A stretch of 64,000 nucleotides of DNA from Adenanthera pavonina (GCA_026686845.1 JAIVEN010000021.1:25810001-25874000); one strand, 5' to 3'; shown: positions 1 through 12,282, counted from the stretch's first letter. The notes: a model not told the origin generated them from the letters alone. Numbers and translations: made by a program.

Positions 1-721
1 TGAAGTACTTGAATTTCCATACTTGAATTTCCATACCATGTTAGTTTTATCTCTTGTTATTCTTGTGTCTGGAAATTGCTTGCAGATTTTTTGATGGCAG
101 ACAAGGGTAGAGAAATATCTTTCTTGGATGCATCTTATATCCGACAAATGAAGAAATCCAATGTTTTACTTATTATCTACTTTTTGAGACATGTATGCCT
201 TATGTCAGCCTTATACTAGGACCGGTATCCATGAATTGAAGTTTACCATTTGCTGGAACTCTGCATCAACATGTTTTTTGAGCGATAATGTGTCTAAACC
301 TTTCTACTTTATATACTCTTTACAATATTACTCCGTTAGGCACCTTAACATTTACTTGTCTTGGCATATATGATTTTTTTTCTTTTTTCTTTTGTGAATT
401 CAGATGCTGAATGACTGACTATATGCATTGTATGGTCATTGTAATTATCTTAATTGATAAGCTTAGTTTAGTTAGTTATAACTTTAGTATATGTTCATAC
501 TACTTTGACTCAAAATTCTATTCATTAATGATGATTTCCTAGCATATTTTGATTCTCTATGATCTCTTATGTTCCATTGCATGCCAAAGTCTCACATGGT
601 ATCAAGCAAGAAATGGAGAATCAAGTAATTATGCTATGCCTCCAAACTTGATTGCAATAACTTTCTATTATGGAAGTTGCAGGTTCTAGCAAGATCGAAG
701 GTTATGAATTCGAGAAATTCT
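1..721. other. Unassigned left flank, possible 3' end of a gene
   Basis: A 14-base unit (acttgaatttccat) is tandemly repeated at 7-34. A pyrimidine-poor acceptor-like site (ttgcttgcag, near 79-88) precedes about 130 bases of mixed composition with one open frame, and then AT-rich sequence follows. This could be the last exon or 3' UTR of a gene off the left edge. I recognise no protein family in any frame. The 60-residue ORF at 191-373 has no recognisable domain. Confidence 0.2.
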
Positions 722-1102
722 TGTAAATTTAATTACGCGTACCCAAAGCAAAAGACATAAATGAGTAATCTTCAACTATATAGTTATTTTCTCAAAATTA
801 GTTTCTCTCCCTTAACCTTAACTCTTAATATTAGGTAATACTGTTTGATGGAGAATGTGTTCTTAATAGGCAGGGAGATGACAAATTTATAATGAATTAG
901 CTTTAATCTATTATGTTCATCAAGTACCAAATAAACAGATTAGATTTAATTATACTATTAAGATAAACTTTAAATTTAAATGTAGATAGTTTGTAGATAT
1001 TTCTCAATCAACTTAATTAGAGAAAATGTATCAATTATCTTATCCTTAATTTATCATATTATCAGACCACATAATTTAAAGTATTTTAAAATATTTCTAA
1101 TA
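722..1102 (-). repeat. 3' LTR of Copia-1
   Basis: Near-identical in order to 6735-7105. Read on the minus strand it starts TATTAG, where TG is expected, and ends TTTACA. The inner side is marked by the purine tract at 1103-1115. Confidence 0.88.
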
Positions 1103-1115
1103 TTCTCCCATTTGG
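1103..1115 (-). other. Polypurine tract of Copia-1
   Basis: The minus strand reads ccaaatgggagaa immediately before the 3' LTR, a typical plus-strand priming site of plant copia elements. Confidence 0.7.
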
Positions 1116-1532
1116 CCTGAAAATTAGACAGCCTTAATTCTTAACAGTACTATTATACATGCGCATAAATAAATTAATCCATTCATGCAACATAAATACC
1201 TAACTTTAATATTTTTTCAAATGCGAGTTATAGTGGTCATACATTATTTATTTTCAGTACACTTCCTTCCATATACTACAACAATTGCAATCTATTAAAA
1301 TAGGTTATTCAAAGATATAAATTTCGTCATGGTCCACATCATCGTTTCCTTTAAGCATAATATGTACACAATCATAATAAATAGAAAAATCAATTATAGG
1401 TTAGAAACACATAATATGAGCTCAGAGTATCAAACATAAACATTATAATCATAAATTACAAAATATCATTTATTGTTACCAAGACCCATCATGTTCACAT
1501 GTTCTTTGAATGTCTTTGGTGGTAAACCTTTG

Positions 1533-1972
1533 TTAAGGATCAGCTATCATTAGATCAATTTTGATATGCTGAATAGACACTCGTTGTTTCTGAACCTCCT
1601 CTTTGATGGATAAATATTTCATATCCATGTGTTTGACACCTTTAGAGTATTTATCACTCTTGGAAAAGAAAACTATTGCAAAGTTGTCACAATAAATTTT
1701 CAGTGGCTTGGTAATGGTGTTGACTACCCCAAGTCCTGAAATGAAGTTATGTAGCCATAATACATGATTTGTAGCTTCAAACATGCTACAAATTCTACTT
1801 CCATCGTGGATGAAGTAATGACAGATTGCTTGGCACTTTTCCATGAAATTGCTCCTTCAGATAGAAGAAACAAGTAGCCAAAAATAGATTTTCTGTTGTC
1901 AAAACATCCACCATAATTTGAATATGAATATCCAATCATTTCAAGATCATTGGATCTCCAATACATGAGCAT
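1533..1972 (-). pseudogene. Copia-1 RNase H domain remnant
   Basis: Two overlapping minus-strand frames (1533-1844 and 1724-1972) together cover the copia RNase H region. They include the segment with SIFGYLFLLSEGAISWKSAKQ, then the VTSSTMEVEFVA-type motif, then a stretch that ends near a degenerate LADP-like motif (LMIADP). In the known family this domain degrades the RNA strand of the hybrid during reverse transcription. The change of frame inside the domain shows that this copy is non-functional. Confidence 0.85.
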
Positions 1973-2199
1973 ATAATCCTTGGTGCGTTATAGATGCTTC
2001 AATACTTTCTTTGCAGCCTTCCAATGATCCATGCTTGGGTTGCTTTGGTATCTTCCTAGCATCTCAACAACAAAGCTATGTTTGGTCTTATACGTGTTTG
2101 AACATAAGTTAGACTACCCACAACAAAAGGAATAGATTCCATTTCCCTTCATTTTATATCATTCTTTGGACATTAATCAAGGCTAAATTTGTCCTATTT

Positions 2200-3060
2200 C
2201 TAGATTGGCATAATCCCAGCTGAACATCTTTCCATACAGAACCTCTTAAGAACTTTTTCAATATAGGCTTTTTGAGACAAACCCAACAATCCTTGTGGTC
2301 TATCACAGAATATTTCTATTCCTATCACATATGATGCCTCTCCCATATCTTTCATTTCAAAATTCTTATAGAGATAATTTTTAGTCTCTCGTAAGATGCC
2401 CAAATCATTAGTAGCAAGTAAGATATCATTAACATATAGGACTAAAAATATGAATTTGTTCCCACTGATTGTTCAATATATACATCTGTCAATGATGTTT
2501 TCTTCAAAACCGAAAGATGTTATGGTATTATTGAACTTAATATACCCTTGCCAGGAAGCTTACTTAAGTCTATAAATTGACTTCTTAAGTTTACACACCA
2601 TATGACCCTTTCCTTCAACTGAGAAACCTTCATGTTGGCCCATGTAAATTTCCTCCTCAAGATCACCATTAAGAAAGGCTATTTTCACATCCATTTGGTG
2701 TAACTCTAAACCATAATAAGCTACTAAAGCCATAATTATTCTTAATAAGTCTTTCTTTGAGACCAGGGAAAATGTCTCTTTGTAATCAATGCATTCCTTT
2801 TGAGTATAACCTTTAGCAACAAGTTTAACTTTATATTGTTTGATGTTGCCATTTGAGTCATGCATGGTCTTGAAGACCCACTTATAACTGACTTGTTTAC
2901 AATTCTTTGGCAACTTAATGAGATCCTAAACTTCATTCTATTCCATGGATTTTAACTCATCTTTCATGACACTAATCCACTTATTTGACTTAGTACTTTC
3001 TATGGCTTGTGTGAATGTGACTGGATCTTTATTAATTTATATATCAAAATCATACTCCTG
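2200..3060 (-). pseudogene. Copia-1 reverse transcriptase remnant
   Basis: The minus-strand frame at 2560-2913 contains the copia RT landmarks SYKWVFKTMHDSNG, KVKLVAKGYTQKECIDY, and HQMDVKIAFLNGDLEEEIYM, whose MDVKIAFL segment corresponds to the first catalytic Asp motif. The frame at 2200-2403 covers the later FEMKDMGEASYVIGIEI segment. The YVDD-box region between them (about 2400-2550) is interrupted by stops and frame changes. The enzyme copied element RNA into cDNA when intact; here it is a pseudogene. Confidence 0.88.
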
Positions 3061-3499
3061 TAAGTAAACCACATAATCATCTAGAATAGCTGATTTCTTT
3101 TCTCTTTGAGATCTTCTTATGGCATTCCTTGTGGCCCATTTGCATGAGATGATTATGAATTGGCTACGTCATTCGGTGTATCATTATCCAAGTTTTGTTT
3201 TGTATTGTCAAACTGTTGTTCAACAATTGGAACTTCACTTGGAACACATATGGATGAAGGAAGACGTGAGGGTAGCTGAATGTCTACCTTTATTTCATTA
3301 ATATCCACATTTTGTCTTTCAACACTCCCACTGACTTCACCATCTTCAATGAATCTAGCATTTCCAAGTTCGACTATTCTTGGACTATGGTTAGGGCAAT
3401 AAAACCTATATCCTTTGGATTTCTCAGGGTAACCAATGAATTAACCATTAATTGTTTGAGAATCCAATTTCTTTTTGTGTGGATTATAGATGCGTGCTT

Positions 3500-4150
3500 C
3501 TACTAACCAACCCCAAACATGCAGATGTTTTAAGCTAGGCTTCCAACCAGTCTATAACTCAAAAGATTTTTGGAAACTACCTTACTAGGAATCCTATTCA
3601 ACAGATACACAATAGTTTTTAATATATATATATATATATATCCATAATGATTTTGGTAATGATGAGTTACTCACCATACTCCAAACCATATCTATTAACG
3701 TTCGATTTCACCTTTCTACCACACCATTTTGTTGTAGTATGCCTAGCATAATATACAATGCACATATGCCACGTGTCTCAAGGAATTTTGTAAATGGACA
3801 AGGACATTGTCCTATTCATCATATTTCCCATAGTACTCACCACCTTTATCAGACTTAACGATTTTCACTTTTCTATCTAATTGCTTTTCAACTTCATTAA
3901 CATACATTTCAAGAGCATTAACTGCTTGAGATTTTTCATGAAGCAAATAGATATATTTGTAACGTGAATAATCATCAATAAAAGTGATAAAATAATTTTC
4001 TCCAGCAAAAGATGGAGCATCAAAAGGTCCACAGATATCAATGTGAATTATTTCTAGAAGTTGTGTGCTTCTTGTGCCTCCTTTCTTGCTATGTTTGGTT
4101 TGCTTTCCCTTAATGCAATCCACAAATATGCCAAGGTCCATAAAATCCAA
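3500..4150 (-). pseudogene. Copia-1 integrase core remnant
   Basis: The frame at 3812-4150 has the integrase segment HSKKGGTRSTQLLEIIHIDI, followed by CGPFDAP and then ITFIDDYSRYKYIYLLHEKS. It contains the first two catalytic acidic residues (the Asp of IDICGPF and the Asp of KSDKGGEY) of the DDE transposase/integrase fold. The rest of the core (about 3500-3810) is recognisable only in scattered frames around a short (TA)n run near 3620-3642. Integrases of this family insert element cDNA into chromosomes. The copy is broken. Confidence 0.85.
3619..3642. repeat. (TA)n microsatellite in Copia-1 pol
   Basis: An alternating TA run interrupts the degenerate integrase region. It looks like post-insertion expansion in dead coding sequence. 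Confidence 0.8.
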
Positions 4151-4151
4151 T

Positions 4152-4640
4152 TTAGAAGGATTTCATTCTTGCCAATCTTTCTTTGGATATATGGTTGAAA
4201 TGTTTATGCCACAAGAAAGCAAAACTTTCCTTATAAGTGTTGCGTTTACTTCCAACGACAGGATACACAATAAGTAGGGAAAAAACATAATCAAGTTTCC
4301 ATTTATATAAACCATCATAGAGAATACTAGAACCAATTAAACTGGTGCTCTTAACATACTGAAACATTGATTCCCAAAATTAAAAGAAAATCTAGCAACA
4401 TCAAGTTTTGAAAGAGAAACCAAGTTAGTACATAGAGACTTTGAAATAAGTCCAAATGATGGCCAGTATCCATAATTAAATAATAAGTTCCTATGCCTTC
4501 AATTGGAACCTTCACTCGATTTCCCATGAGCAGGAAGTTCTCATTTGGGTTTATGTTTTGGATCATAAGGAATCCCTATGTTGCATTAGATACAAGAGCT
4601 GTAGCACCACAATAGAACCACCAAGTATTATGAGGAACTT
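4152..4640 (-). pseudogene. Copia-1 GAG-pre-integrase and protease remnant
   Basis: The frame at 4152-4367 carries the HKHFNHISKERLARM segment of the GAG-pre-integrase domain, a zinc-binding HHCC-type region upstream of the integrase core. The frame at 4351-4566 carries the preceding linker with the GIGTYYLIMDTG pattern typical of the sequence downstream of the copia aspartic protease. The two frames overlap and differ, so a frameshift separates them. The protease active-site Asp motif itself is not clearly readable in this copy. Confidence 0.75.
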
Positions 4641-4649
4641 CAATAAAAT

Positions 4650-5340
4650 TTGATTCAAAGCTTACATAAGCAATAATATTACCTTTCTCTTCAAACCAAA
4701 CCTTATGTTTTGTGCAATCTTTTTGAAGGTGTTATTCCTTGTCTCAAAAGTAGCAGCTATTTTCCTTCCGTTCCTTTTTAGAAACTTGTGGAGTATTAAC
4801 AAGTATTGTCTGTGCATGTGTTTTCTTCTTCTTAAACTTGTTGGCATTCGGTTTTAAGTGTTTTTCCAGCTCTTTGACTTACAAGATGAACATAATCACT
4901 TCCTAGTTTCTTAAGTCTCATTTCTTCCTAAGTAAACATGTTGTACAATTCATTAACATTCCATTTTTCCTTTAAGAGTGTTAAAATTTATTTGGATTGA
5001 GAATGAATGAATTGTACTATGAAGGATTCTTCAACCAGCATTCCTAAGGTCTTTAGCCTTACTGCAATATTGGTCATCTGCATGATATGTTCAAGCATGC
5101 TCTACAACCTAGTAAACTTCATGGTCATGAGTTTTGCCATTAATGTACCAGAGAGTGACTTATCTACAGAATGAAATCTTTCTTCCATAGACTTAAGATA
5201 TCCCTTAGCACTTTCTGTTTGTGGAAAAGTAGACTTAATGTTGGGGGCATTAGTCATTCACAAAAATATCATGCTAAGTTTGTTAGATCGCGTCCATGCC
5301 TTATGGTGTAACTTTTCCTCTTCACTGCTTGAATTTGTAA
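4650..5340 (-). pseudogene. Copia-1 gag remnant
   Basis: Read on the minus strand, this segment shows the plant copia gag (UBN2-type) pattern ESAKGYLKSMEERFHSVDKS, then SGTLMAKLMTMKFT, then MTNIAVRLKTLGMLVEESF, with a stop and frame changes. The zinc-knuckle region lies near 4680-4850 but is frameshifted. Gag forms the cytoplasmic virus-like particle in this family. Confidence 0.75.
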
Positions 5341-6719
5341 ATAGTAGGAGGTTTATCCTCCAATAATGCCAAGTCAAGGTCCTGTATACCTAAGTGGTAA
5401 TTGACTTATTCACACTATTTAGAAAAGTTCAACCCATTGAACAGTCATAGACAAAGCTTGCGAGTGAATGAAGTGTTATAGTTACAATAAACACATAAAT
5501 GCTCATTAAAATTAAAAATAGATTCAGATAAACACAACATTAATGTACATATAGCTCTTCTTTGGGTAGAAACAATAATATACCATTATTAAATAAATGT
5601 CATAAATTATTTTCATGAGGTAATTAAATATTTTAGCCAAAATATATATGCTATCTTTGGATATACACATATATCTAACAAAAATAATAATTCACCTCCA
5701 TTATATTCACTAATTATAGAACAATAATTTACATTTAGGTAAATCTAGAAGTTCTAAGCATTAGCAAACGTCAATCTATTCATTTATTTCATAATTGGCA
5801 TTTTATTTATACAGTAAATAGAGGACCATATATGTATGATATATGTTAACTTCATTCTAATTAGACCACTTTGGTGATAGCAAACTATATACAAGTAAAT
5901 ATAATCCATGCATATAACAATTATTTCATAATGTTGAACATAAAACAACTTTCATAAATTTTGAAACTTTTGAAAGCCAAAACATAATTTTAGGAATTTT
6001 AGGGGTAAAATATAATTTTCTGGAAAATGGAAAAAAAAACGTAATTTTCTCAAAAGAGAGGTTAAAATAAAATTTTCTAGAAAATCTGGGGTCATAATGA
6101 TATTTTTGAAAATTTTTGGTTTAGAACATAATTTTAGAAATTGTCTGCGCAAAAACATAATTTTAGCTGGACCTAACTAATCCAATTCGAACCTAGTGTG
6201 AACCTAGTTCGATGCCACAAACTTTATATGTCCATTTCTTATAATCTAGAGCTCCATTTCTTATAATCTAGAGCTCCATTTTGGGTGATTTAAACACCAA
6301 AATGCTCATAATTTTATGAGCTATCTGTCCATCCATTTTAAATCAATCAAAACATGCATAAACCTCATAGATTAAAAATAAAAGCTCAATACATATAAAG
6401 CTTCAATTTTTGATATATTCATGAGAGAAACCATGAATCATCCTAGTATTTTTAAATAAACATCATTACTCCAATTCCATAAACATGATTTTATATTACA
6501 TTAATTCTAAATTATAAGAATACTATTTTGTTATGAGATTCAAAAAAAAAAACCTAATTTGGGTTTCAATCCTAAATTAAAACTTCATGAACACATTAAA
6601 TTTGAATCATAATGATAACAAGATAAAATCAATAGTAGAAAAAGTAGATTTATTAGAGTATTTTTCTCCTAATCACATAAAAGATTAGGATATACAATTA
6701 TGTAGGTGGAGATTAACCT
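5341..6719 (-). other. Copia-1 untranslated leader with local repeats
   Basis: Non-coding stretch between gag and the primer-binding site. It holds a degenerate series of short units containing acataattttag (about 5950-6170) and a perfect 22-base tandem pair (6231-6252, 6253-6274). No reading frame of note. Confidence 0.6.
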
Positions 6720-6732
6720 GACTCTAATGCCA
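6720..6732 (-). other. Copia-1 primer-binding site
   Basis: The minus strand reads TGGCATTAGAGTC two bases inside the 5' LTR. This is close to the TGGTATCAGAGC complement of initiator-Met tRNA used by copia elements. Confidence 0.75.
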
Positions 6733-6734
6733 CA

Positions 6735-7105
6735 TGTAAATTTAATTGCGCATACCTAAAATAGAAGACATAGACAAGTAACCTCTAGCCATACCATTAT
6801 TCTCTCAAAATTAGTTTCTATCCATTAACCCTAACTCTCAATATTAGATAACACTGATTGATGGAGAACATGTTCTTAATAGGTAGCGAGAGGAAAAATT
6901 TATAATGAATTAGTTTTAATATAGTACGTCCATCAAGTATTGGATGAACGAATTAGATTTAATTATATTGTTAAGATAAACTTTAAATTTAAATATAGAT
7001 AATTTGTAGATATTCTGCAATCGACTTAATTAGACAAAATCTATTCATTATCTTATCATTAATCTATCACATTATTAGGCCACATAATTTTAAATATTTC
7101 TAATA
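6735..7105 (-). repeat. 5' LTR of Copia-1
   Basis: Direct repeat of 722-1102, clearly diverged by scattered substitutions and small indels, so the insertion is not recent. Confidence 0.88.
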
Positions 7106-8465
7106 GTTTTTGGAATATATATAAAAAATATATTGTATATATACACCTCCGAGAAGTGTGACAACACTTATTGAAATGCATATCAAAGAATTGGCTAAGC
7201 CCTTCACAATATCTATATGGTGCCATCCCTAGAAATTCCATAGTTTACATGTCATCACCAAACTTACATGTTAGTCTGCCACCTGAAAAATATAGCTAGA
7301 GGAAGGTTGTCACACCAGGAAAAATGCGACGAAAGGAGAAAAGAGAACAAATCGGATTTTCTGACCAAAACCAACTTATGAGAAGTCAACACCAAAATTT
7401 TGAGAGAAAATCTTGGAAAACCGAATTAAAGAGGAAAAAGATAGTCTACGTAATCAGAGTTAGGTTCGGGAGTCGATTGTGCGTGGAGAAGGTGTTAGGC
7501 ACCCCACAACACCCGTTTCTAGGAACGGTTACCTCACATTGATTGTGCAAATTAATATGGTTTTACAAATATTTTGGTTTTCCTTTTATTATTCACATGT
7601 GAAATTAAGGGTAGAGAAAAAAGAAATTAAAAAAATTAAAAAATGACAAAAAGGAAATTAAGAAAATTTAATTGGGAAATATTTATTAAATTAAGGGGAA
7701 AAAACCAAATAAATTGAAAAATATTTATTTATTTACAAAGGCGGACTTGACTCAGGATTAGAGCTTGAGACCTATATACCCTGCGATGGGGATCAAAGTC
7801 TATATAGTTCGGGTTAGAAATACGTGTCAATTGGTTTGAAAATAATTTAATGTTTTGCAAACCAAACAATTTTTTGAAATTGAGTTGGTGTGTTTTAATT
7901 TATAAAAGGATAATTTAATTTCGCTTACTTACTCTTATTTTATTTTGTTTGAAAATATTTTTTTATTTAATACTTTTATTTGATTTTTTACTTTTGAAAA
8001 AAATCATCATATTTTTTATAGTTTTGAAAATTTGCTTTTTCTTTTTAAGAAAAAAACAACTGATCTACTTATTGCAAACTCGCAATCATGCCTAATAGAT
8101 TGGTTCCTTAAGTACCTGCAAAAGTTCTAAACCTTGTGGTATAAAGGTTTTATTTTAAAGTGATAATTCATGAAATGCTATTATTATTCGATTTTCAAAT
8201 GACAATTTTATTATACATTTTTAAAGAAAATTGGAAAAAAAACTTATTATATTATCATTATTTATTTTTTTAAAATATAATTATTTTCTTGAAAAGAAAG
8301 TTATTTAATTGATATATTTACGTGGATTTACAATCTCACGCGACAACTCAGTAATTAGATACCTCTGTGGGTTCCAAAAACTCACGTGGTGTGATTATAT
8401 AGGCAATTATTTATTTATTCATTTTTTTTTGTATTATGTTATAGGAGAATAAGATTTTAGAAAAA

Positions 8466-8536
8466 AAAGTCCGTTGGGGCTTCTAATAAAAAGAATAGGA
8501 GTAAACTATATAATCTTATTAACCCCAACGGACTTT
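8466..8536. repeat. Inverted repeat inside Ogre/Tat-like LTR copy 1
   Basis: 14-base perfect arms (aaagtccgttgggg at 8466-8479 and its complement at 8523-8536) around a 43-base AT-rich spacer. There is no equivalent at the matching place in LTR copy 2. Confidence 0.8.
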
Positions 8537-9858
8537 GTGAATCAATATGCATATATCACCAATTTGCACCTTGAAAATTAAGTCATGCACACAATTCATT
8601 ATAACTCAATGTTGACCACAACAATGAAGTTGACCCAAAACAAAATTCAATGCACATACACCTTTAAAGCTCATTTCCCTAATGTGTTGACACAAACCTC
8701 CGTGCTTCATAGATTGTTAGCTCCAAAAAGATAAAATGCCTCACAAATTTATCACGGTTTGTTCTTTATTAATTTTATAAATACAAGTGCAACAATAATG
8801 AGTAAAATTGGAACTGAAAGGTAAAGCAACACCTGCCTTGTATTTGATCTACTTAAAGACCATCAGCAAGGCTGCAGGCACAATTTCCTTTAGCTATACA
8901 AGCACCATTCAAAGTATCATATTGATTCATTTTCAGCACATAGACTCATTCCCCAAACCAAACTTGTTATTAAGGTTATCACAATTTCAGATTTCCACAA
9001 CCCCTGTGCATAAATGAAAAAATCTCTACCTAGTAAAAGCACAAAGGATCTGTTTTACCATAAAAATGCAACCTTCATCACTAGTTCAACAAAATATGGA
9101 GCCCAAAGGCCTTGTTTTATACCCTAAACATGACATGCTAAACAAACAAAATGCATAATCTAAAAGCTCAGAGGCATATGCCAGCGAACACAATGATGCC
9201 AAAGGAAGGATTCCTACACAAAAGGGTCATATGATTCGGGCAACGATGCTCTATTTATAGTCGTGCAATGATACCATAACTTATAGACAATCACCAAATA
9301 CGCCTAAAGGAACACATTTGAGTCCTGGATACTAACATACTAATGAGGGGTTTAATCGATGATTGGAAATTCAAACATTTTCGAATATTTGACAAATATA
9401 TAAAAGCATTACATATCATGTTTCTTTGTCAAGAATGCCAAGATCCCAACCAAAAATCTGAAAAATTAAACTTAACGCACCCACAGTAAACGTGACCGAA
9501 GGTTACCTAGCATTCGGTTCATCATGGTGGCAGCCCCATTTCCTATTAGCAAAAATGAAGCAAATAGGAAGGGGAGAGTGTTACCTCAACTTTAATGGTT
9601 CGAATTCCTTCCTCCGACAATTTTGCCCTCCTTAATTTCTGTGGTCCCCTTTTGCTTCTCGGCGTGGCTCTATTTGTGATTTGTCCTTCCTTCATGTTCT
9701 CTCCCTCAGTGCCAATTTCAGCACCTCCACCCTCCTTTTTTTTGGTGTTTTTTCTCAGGCACAGACCACGCTTGAGCCCTAGCTACTTCGGCCTTTGCCT
9801 CTGCTCTCTCGACCCCAGAAATTTAGACCCTAGCTACTTCGAAGTTTCCTTGGCCCTC

Positions 9859-9866
9859 TTTTATAG
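9859..9866 (+). promoter_or_regulatory. Putative LTR TATA box (copy 1)
   Basis: TTTTATAG follows a CCCTC stretch. The same arrangement recurs in copy 2 at 38618-38625, which supports it as the LTR promoter. The start of transcription is inferred to lie about 30 bases downstream. Confidence 0.5.
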
Positions 9867-10383
9867 GCGGTCCGCAAGTGGCCTACAGACCGAAGATCCA
9901 ATGCGTGGTTACCCTTCCAGCCTGTTCTCAGTCCTACTTTCGTGTGCCGCCTGCCTGGTCTCTCTGCATTTTGGACCTTTTCCTTCACCCTATTTTTCTC
10001 ATGCGTGCACCTCTGGCCTTCCCTCTTGTCCTCGCCTGTGAAGCCATTGTGGCTCCTTTGTCTTGCCCATGCTTGTATATTGCTCTCTCAGATTTTCTCT
10101 GCTCCCTGTCTTGTCCTCTTCTCTTTTTCTCTCTCGCTTTTTCTTTCGGCTCTCAAACTTCTTCTCCCTTGGCTATGACTCCCTCTGTTTTTCGCTTTCT
10201 TTGATGGTGCCAGGATCTTGTGTGTTCAGTCTCCCTCTGACCTTCTTTGCTTTTTTGCCTCACCCATGGCTCCCTCTATTCCTTGCTCAGACTGCTTCCG
10301 GCTCTCAATCAACCCCTATACGCGGCTCCCTCGGTTCCTTGTGCTTGTGTATCTGACCTAATTAGGGCTCAGTGGTGGTGTTG

Positions 10384-10507
10384 TGGGCTTGGAATGCTGA
10401 GCTTCAGCATTTCAAGCCCAGTACTCTGAGCCCCGAAGCACTTCCCTCTTTTTTTTTTGGATTTGAGATTGTGGGCTTGAAATGCTGGGCTTCAACATTT
10501 CAAGCCT
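10384..10507 (+). repeat. Duplicated GGGCTT/AAGCCC hairpin near LTR end
   Basis: Two successive near-identical inverted repeats. The first arms are 10384-10399 and 10405-10420 with a 5-base loop; the second lies at about 10471-10507. Each is followed by an AGCCCC-AAGCA tail. The duplication and fold potential are seen directly; a role in RNA 3'-end formation is only a guess. Confidence 0.75.
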
Positions 10508-10770
10508 AGTATTTTTAAGCCCCAAAGCATTCTCTTTCTTCTTGTCTTTTTTTTCGGTTGATTTTTTTTTCAATTTTATATTATGTTTGTTATTATTATT
10601 TATTTATTTATCCTTTTTTGTTATTTTTCCTTCTTCTTCTTTTCCGAGATCCCGTTAAAGGATTTATAATTAATTTATCAGAATTTTAATTAACTAAAAA
10701 TTTATTATTATTATTATTATTATTTTATTTTTTGTATAAAGACTAGACAAAATAGGGCGTTCACAAAGGT

Positions 10771-11862
10771 GAATAGGTGTTTATATAATTTTAAGATATA
10801 AATATAGCTCATTTCAAAGTTCAGAAAGCCTCTGAAAATTAATTATTTAACTCAATATATATTAAAGCTATTGGGCAGTTGAAAATTTAAATTATAAGTT
10901 AATTCACTTTATCAGATTAAATAACCACAGAAATTAAAAATTGCAAACAAAAATTAAATAAAGAGAAGGGATAAAAAGACCACATCAACAAATTATCTTA
11001 GTTCAGCACTCTTTAACTTATGTTTAGTCCCCTTTTTACCTCAAGGGATTTTGTTCACGATCAAATCAAATAATTACACGGCTAGTTTCTAAACTCACCA
11101 CCAACTTCAAAGTTTTCTCAAGTTCATATAGAACTTACTCAAATAGTTTTTAAACTCACTAATAACTTTAAGGTTTTTCCAAACTCACCTAGAACTTAAT
11201 TTCTTCACCGATGAAGATTTTTACAATTTGATAGATAAAACCCTTATACAAAAGGAACTATAAGAATACTCACTCTCAAGCTTTCAATAGCAAAATAATA
11301 CCAAAGATTAAGTGTGGTAACATATTAAAGAAGATAAAAGAAAATTATTACAAGAGTTGAAGCTTTGAAATTAATTTTTTTGTTCTTCACTACCTTCTGC
11401 CTCCTTCTTCTCCTTTTATACTAACTTTTAGATATTCATTGGAGTGCTAAAGCAATCAATTGAATAGCTGTTGAGCCCTATCTTCAAAATTCTTCTCAAT
11501 AGTTCATTTCCATATCAGCCTCCTCTCATAGTTAGGGATCATGTATGGAAAGAGATGTTGGAGAGGATAGGAGAAAGATGTGAATTTTTTTTTTCACATT
11601 AGGATAGTAATATGACTACGTACTTCCACACAATTCCTTTCATCTTTGGTGGTATGTATTCATAATGGAGAACAAAAAATCTACAAGATTTGCACTACTC
11701 CTTTCTTTCTTAAATTTTTTATGATTTCTGTCTAAGATTAAGAGAGAGGGACAATGTAGTTTGTTAACATAACAGAGCATTAAAAGCAGCCCTTCCTACA
11801 AGCATTGAACCATAGGCTGATATCTCTAAGATTACGTCTCTTTTTACCCTTGTTTTATTGCT
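10771..11862. other. AT-rich unassigned stretch with short tandem repeat
   Basis: No coding signal. A roughly 61-base unit is repeated in diverged form (11083-11143 and 11144-11200). If the solo LTR is removed, the flanks join as ctagaggaaggtgaatagg, so the LTR probably landed in an older repeat. Confidence 0.4.
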
Positions 11863-11867
11863 ATTAA

Positions 11868-12282
11868 CGTTGGACTTTTTGAGTCCGCCCTTGATAGGCC
11901 ATAATAGGTGAAAACCTATTTGGGTTTAATTAACCTCTCTGATCAATATATTTTGAATAAAACTGACCAAGTAAAAGGAATATCTTTTTAATGATATTCT
12001 CCCTAATTATATAGGATTTTAGGGAAGTTAGTAGAGTATTCATGATAAAATTAAAGTCTCTCCCATTTGGTCGGCTACATAGTCTAAGTAATCAAAGAGA
12101 TAGTATGCCTTGCAAATTGAGCGACTTCTCTTCTTCTTTGAGAGACCGAGAGGGTGGTGTATCTGCAGTGGATATACGGCTAGATTCCAATTATTTTTGG
12201 TGATCTAGTCTTTACCGTTGGGTTCCATAGTTGTCTAAAATCTGAGTAAAGGTATGCTTCTTTTTTTACTCTAAAGCTAACA
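11868..12282 (+). repeat. 5' LTR of the LARD-type element
   Basis: Begins CGTTGGAC, with TG mutated to CG relative to the 3' copy, and ends GCTAACA. Very similar to 14144-14566. Confidence 0.87.

Larger units (their letters stand above)
722..7105 (-). mobile_element. Degenerate Ty1/copia LTR retrotransposon (Copia-1)
   Basis: Two direct LTRs of about 380 and 371 bp bound remnants of gag, protease, integrase, reverse transcriptase and RNase H in copia order when read on the minus strand. A primer-binding site similar to the initiator-Met tRNA complement and a purine tract lie at the expected inner edges. Frameshifts and stops interrupt every domain, so the copy is dead. Flanking bases (attct on the left, gtttt on the right) do not form a target-site duplication, which suggests inter-element recombination or decay at the ends. 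The leader between gag and the right LTR is long, about 1.4 kb, and contains local repeats. Confidence 0.9.
7308..10765 (+). mobile_element. Solo LTR, Ogre/Tat-like Ty3/gypsy (copy 1, 3458 bp)
   Basis: Starts TGTCACACCAGG, ends GGGCGTTCACA, and is flanked by a perfect 5-bp duplication AAGGT (7303-7307 and 10766-10770). The start is not repeated inside, so this is a single LTR rather than a whole element. The first 260 bases match 35670-35930 closely, including a shared block around GGGAGTCGATTGTG and the GGCACCCCACAACACCCG motif known from Ogre/Tat LTRs. The T/C-rich middle (9590-10440) opens long hydrophobic Ser/Leu/Pro-rich frames that are composition artefacts. Orientation is inferred from the TATA-like site and the LTR end motifs. 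Confidence 0.85.

Noticed and set aside
9595..10429. Long overlapping plus-strand ORFs (up to 148 residues), Ser/Leu/Pro-rich
   Set aside because: They lie in the T/C-rich zone of a solo LTR, overlap each other in several frames, and have no domain. The same artefact occurs in the second LTR copy.
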